From Candidatus Kuenenia stuttgartensis (GTDB taxonomy: Bacteria > Planctomycetota > Phycisphaerae > Phycisphaerales > SM1A02), in the NCBI GenBank assembly GCA_945902075.1, contig CAMDMA010000007.1:1-64000 (forward strand): 64,000 bases of DNA, given 5' to 3'. The notes below the pieces were generated by a model. That model saw nothing but the letters and a program-made list of their open reading frames with translations, was not told the DNA's origin and did no database searches. A program made the translations under genes and the position numbers. This document shows positions 61,575 through 64,000 of this stretch, in pieces. How positions within the stretch are numbered: the first letter of the stretch is position 1; each line of letters starts with the position of its first letter.

Positions 61575-64000
61575 TTATCCGTCGAGCCGTTTGAGCCTCA
61601 TGCTACGGACAAAGACTTCGGAAGGTTCGCCACCGTGAATCTGCACGCCGATCATTCCGCCCTTTGCTCGTTCGTCGGAGTCGTCGACCACGGTCGCAGT
61701 TGGCATGCCGTCAAGGAAGTGTTCGGTCCGATTCCCCCGCGCGACGACGCGATACGTGTGCCACTGGGCGACATCGGCGACGTTTGCCGCTTTCCCATCG
61801 AGGGATTTTGTGCTCCGGGTGCCGTCCGCCGCGATCGTGAGCGATGTGCCATGCTCGGCAAGAATTCCGCGTCCCCCTTCCTCGTAGCACATTGCGAGAT
61901 ACTTGCTCTCAGGATGCGCATCGATCTGAGGCCCACGCATGCGGACATTGTCGAAAGCCGTGCTTCGATATTGGATGCCTGAGTTGTTTCCCACGACCTT
62001 GAGTTCGACCTCAAGTTCGAAATCGCGTACTTCCCCGTTCCAGACGAAAAACGTGTTGTGCGGAACGGGTTTTGCCAATGTTGAACGTCCAATCAACACG
62101 CCATTCTCGATCGACCAAAACTGCGGATCAAACGTGAACGCATCAGTCGATGTTCCGTTGAAGAGTTCGAGGTATCCATCGTCGTCAGACTTTGCGAATG
62201 CGCGGTCGCCAGCGTCGCCCCCCGCGCGGAGAAACGCGAGCAGATCAAGCATCTCGCCCTCCGAAAGTGTGTCGACAAGATTCGCGGGCATGGGCGAAAG
62301 CGCGCTCGGTGAACTCTGAGCGATATCCGACTTCGCGATGCGTTCACGCGCATCTGAGAGCAAACTGGTTCGCACCTCAATCGCGTCAGCGGTGTCGCCA
62401 ACGACTCGACCTGTGATGAGGCGACCGTCTTTGAGCCGCACATCCATGTTTTGATATTGATCACTGATCGTTCGACTCGGCTCAACAAGCGATGCCGCAA
62501 GATCCTCGAGCGAAAATCGTCGGGAAACCGCAGTGAGTTCTGGACCGCCGCTCGCCCCGATTCCACCAGCGCGATGGCACTGAGCGCATTGCGTCGCGCG
62601 AAACGCGCGCATGCCCTCGGCATAGTCGCGTCCGGCCGAGAGTTTGGGCGCAAGTGCGACGATTGATGCAACAGTCCACGCACGACCTGGCCCACGCGGC
62701 GTTGGAAGAGACACATCAAAGGCGCTGCCTGCTGCAATTCCGGCAAGCATTTCCCGCTCAGAGTCGGGGCAATTCGAGAGAAACTCCTCGTTCATGCGGG
62801 AGAGAAAACCGAGGAATGAATTCCCGCCAGTACCTCGCCGCAGCGCTGCGATCGCGCGAGCGAAGCGTTGGCGGAAGTCCGGCGTCCAACCAATCTTTGC
62901 CGTGCGAACGGCGTAGGCAACGCCGATTTTCTGTGTTGCTGGCGCATTGGCGATGATGTCGTTCACGGCCTTCCCGTATGGACCACCGCGGGCAAGAAGT
63001 GCGGAATCGATCTTCGGCGGCGAGCCCATTTCGGGGCGCTCAAGCAACGTAAGTGCCACGGTGACTGCTTCGGGGGCGCCGAGTTTCGCAAGGAGATTGA
63101 TGCGATGCAAGTCAAGGTCCAGTGCGTCTGCATCCGTCGTTGCCGCAGGAAAGTGTGCGAGGAGCGCCGTACGAAGCGCGTCATACTCCCCATCGGACGA
63201 TGATTGTGTCGTGAATCGAAGCAGCCAGAGTTCGCATGCGCGCAGCCATTCTTTTTCAAGCGGCGTTCCTCGCACGCCGCGTTCGAGCTCGACGAGTCGC
63301 GCTGATACCGCATTTCCATCCCGAGCCGCATCACCGCTTCGACAGAGTGCAACGAGTGCAAGAATCGCAGCCTGCGGATCAATCTCCGCGAGCGTTCGGT
63401 CGCGCCATTGCATGACATCCTGGTGTTCAAGCACGATGCGCGCTGCGCTTCGAATGCCTGCATCTGGTGACGAGAGCTTTGAAAAGGCCATCGCGATTGC
63501 TGCGGGCGCCTCAGATGCATCCAAATGCTGATGAAACTCCTCGAGCTCGCGTCGCTCGACGAGCGCGGCTGGTACGGGCTTCGGCGCACGCTTGATCGCG
63601 ATTGGATTCTCAGCTCGAACTCGATAAATCGCGCTCGGCAACCCGCGACCTCCGACCGAGAAATACATTGCGCCATCAAGGACGACTGCGTCCGTCAGTG
63701 GAAGCGGGCGACCGGCAACAAAGGGTTCGATGCGCAATTTCGGAGTCGATGCGCTTTGAGATTCTTCCGTTTCCCAGCCCGCCCACATCGTGCCGAAAGT
63801 CCAGTCAAGAAAAAACATGCAATCGTTCCACGGTGGTGGAAACTGAAGTCCTGCGGAACTCAGCACGCCCGTCGGTGATGCCGGCCCGACATCGACCGCC
63901 GCAGGAAGTGAATCCGGGCTCCACATGGGCCATTTTCCGCTCCCGGAGCGCCAACCGAAATCGACGCCACTCGCCAGTTCACAGACGCGAGTCGGGCGAT
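61575..64000 (-). CDS. PVC-type propeller/HEAT/cytochrome c protein with C-terminal DUF1080 domain, 5' end off the window
   Basis: The frame is open through the right window edge, so at least 808 residues remain. The visible part begins inside a beta-propeller (LASGVDFGWRSGSGKWPMW, GPASPTGVLSSAGLQFP). An Ala-rich helical HEAT-like region follows. A single cytochrome c-type CAQCH lies near 62585 (with SGGPELTAVSRRF), and a C-terminal DUF1080 domain (DDGYLELFNGTSTDAF, NNSGIQYRS) ends in VFVRSMRLKRL. This modular haem-binding dehydrogenase-like class is abundant in Planctomycetota, and its substrates are largely unknown. An ATG at 63926 is internal. Confidence 0.88.
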   Translation of the reverse strand, partial: RPTRVCELASGVDFGWRSGSGKWPMWSPDSLPAAVDVGPASPTGVLSSAGLQFPPPWNDCMFFLDWTFGTMWAGWETEESQSASTPKLRIEPFVAGRPLPLTDAVVLDGAMYFSVGGRGLPSAIYRVRAENPIAIKRAPKPVPAALVERRELEEFHQHLDASEAPAAIAMAFSKLSSPDAGIRSAARIVLEHQDVMQWRDRTLAEIDPQAAILALVALCRSGDAARDGNAVSARLVELERGVRGTPLEKEWLRACELWLLRFTTQSSSDGEYDALRTALLAHFPAATTDADALDLDLHRINLLAKLGAPEAVTVALTLLERPEMGSPPKIDSALLARGGPYGKAVNDIIANAPATQKIGVAYAVRTAKIGWTPDFRQRFARAIAALRRGTGGNSFLGFLSRMNEEFLSNCPDSEREMLAGIAAGSAFDVSLPTPRGPGRAWTVASIVALAPKLSAGRDYAEGMRAFRATQCAQCHRAGGIGASGGPELTAVSRRFSLEDLAASLVEPSRTISDQYQNMDVRLKDGRLITGRVVGDTADAIEVRTSLLSDARERIAKSDIAQSSPSALSPMPANLVDTLSEGEMLDLLAFLRAGGDAGDRAFAKSDDDGYLELFNGTSTDAFTFDPQFWSIENGVLIGRSTLAKPVPHNTFFVWNGEVRDFELEVELKVVGNNSGIQYRSTAFDNVRMRGPQIDAHPESKYLAMCYEEGGRGILAEHGTSLTIAADGTRSTKSLDGKAANVADVAQWHTYRVVARGNRTEHFLDGMPTATVVDDSDERAKGGMIGVQIHGGEPSEVFVRSMRLKRLDG

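Overview
The window looks like one contiguous stretch of a planctomycete chromosome, most likely Phycisphaerae-like. It is GC-rich. It encodes lineage-typical families: DUF1080 proteins, a PVC-type propeller/HEAT/haem protein, an FTLVELL-type pseudopilin, CSPSR sulfatase, and several secreted proteins with short dockerin-like EF-hand modules. No phage, integrase, transposase, CRISPR array or rRNA operon was seen. The taxonomic call is an inference from gene content, without a 16S rRNA or marker-gene check.

Layout. 1-6 kb: a NagB-like/PIG-L fusion (cut by the left edge), chorismate synthase, a PQQ-type sugar dehydrogenase, a DUF1080 protein and a saccharopine-dehydrogenase-like enzyme. 6-16 kb: a tightly packed minus-strand chemosensory operon in the gene order of the Pseudomonas wsp system (MCP, CheW, CheR, CheW, CheA-REC, CheB, response regulator). 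The output regulator carries a SpoIIE/PP2C phosphatase instead of the GGDEF domain of WspR. 16-22 kb: bifunctional fucokinase/GDP-fucose pyrophosphorylase divergent from a sugar mutarotase, then a beta-CASP metallo-hydrolase and an MTA/SAH nucleosidase-like protein. 22-32 kb: small lipoproteins, an MFS transporter, a pseudopilin, a cupredoxin/EF-hand protein with a redoxin lipoprotein, an 850-base gene-free stretch with tandem repeats, a YfiH/PgeF-type enzyme, a PadR regulator with its partner gene, a GNAT acetyltransferase and tRNA-Ala(GGC).

32-40 kb: a secreted sulfatase, a beta-helix protein, an O-antigen-ligase-like membrane protein and a catalase. 40-50.5 kb: a minus-strand respiratory operon encoding caa3-type oxidase subunits II, I and III, a membrane protein, a dihaem cytochrome c, a Rieske protein, a cytochrome b fused to cytochrome c, a CtaG/polyferredoxin fusion and a small anchored protein. 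Together these could form the quinol-to-oxygen branch with its own copper-assembly factor. 50.5-54.8 kb: a secreted DCNxNG-repeat protein converging on an O-antigen-ligase-like and an acyltransferase-3 gene. 54.8-64 kb: thioredoxin, dihydropteroate synthase, a DUF3352-like protein, a lipoprotein glutathione peroxidase, a 15-base tandem repeat, a YjdF-like membrane protein, GlmS, and a large PVC-type protein cut by the right edge.

The strongest leads are the wsp-ordered operon with a phosphatase output, the fused CtaG/polyferredoxin inside the bc-caa3 cluster together with a cytochrome b whose Qo motif is altered, the PadR/partner pair with a palindrome upstream, and two unrelated short tandem-repeat arrays. 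Start sites were adjusted where overlaps, ribosome-binding sites or signal peptides argued for it. Domain assignments rest on motifs read by eye, without database searches.
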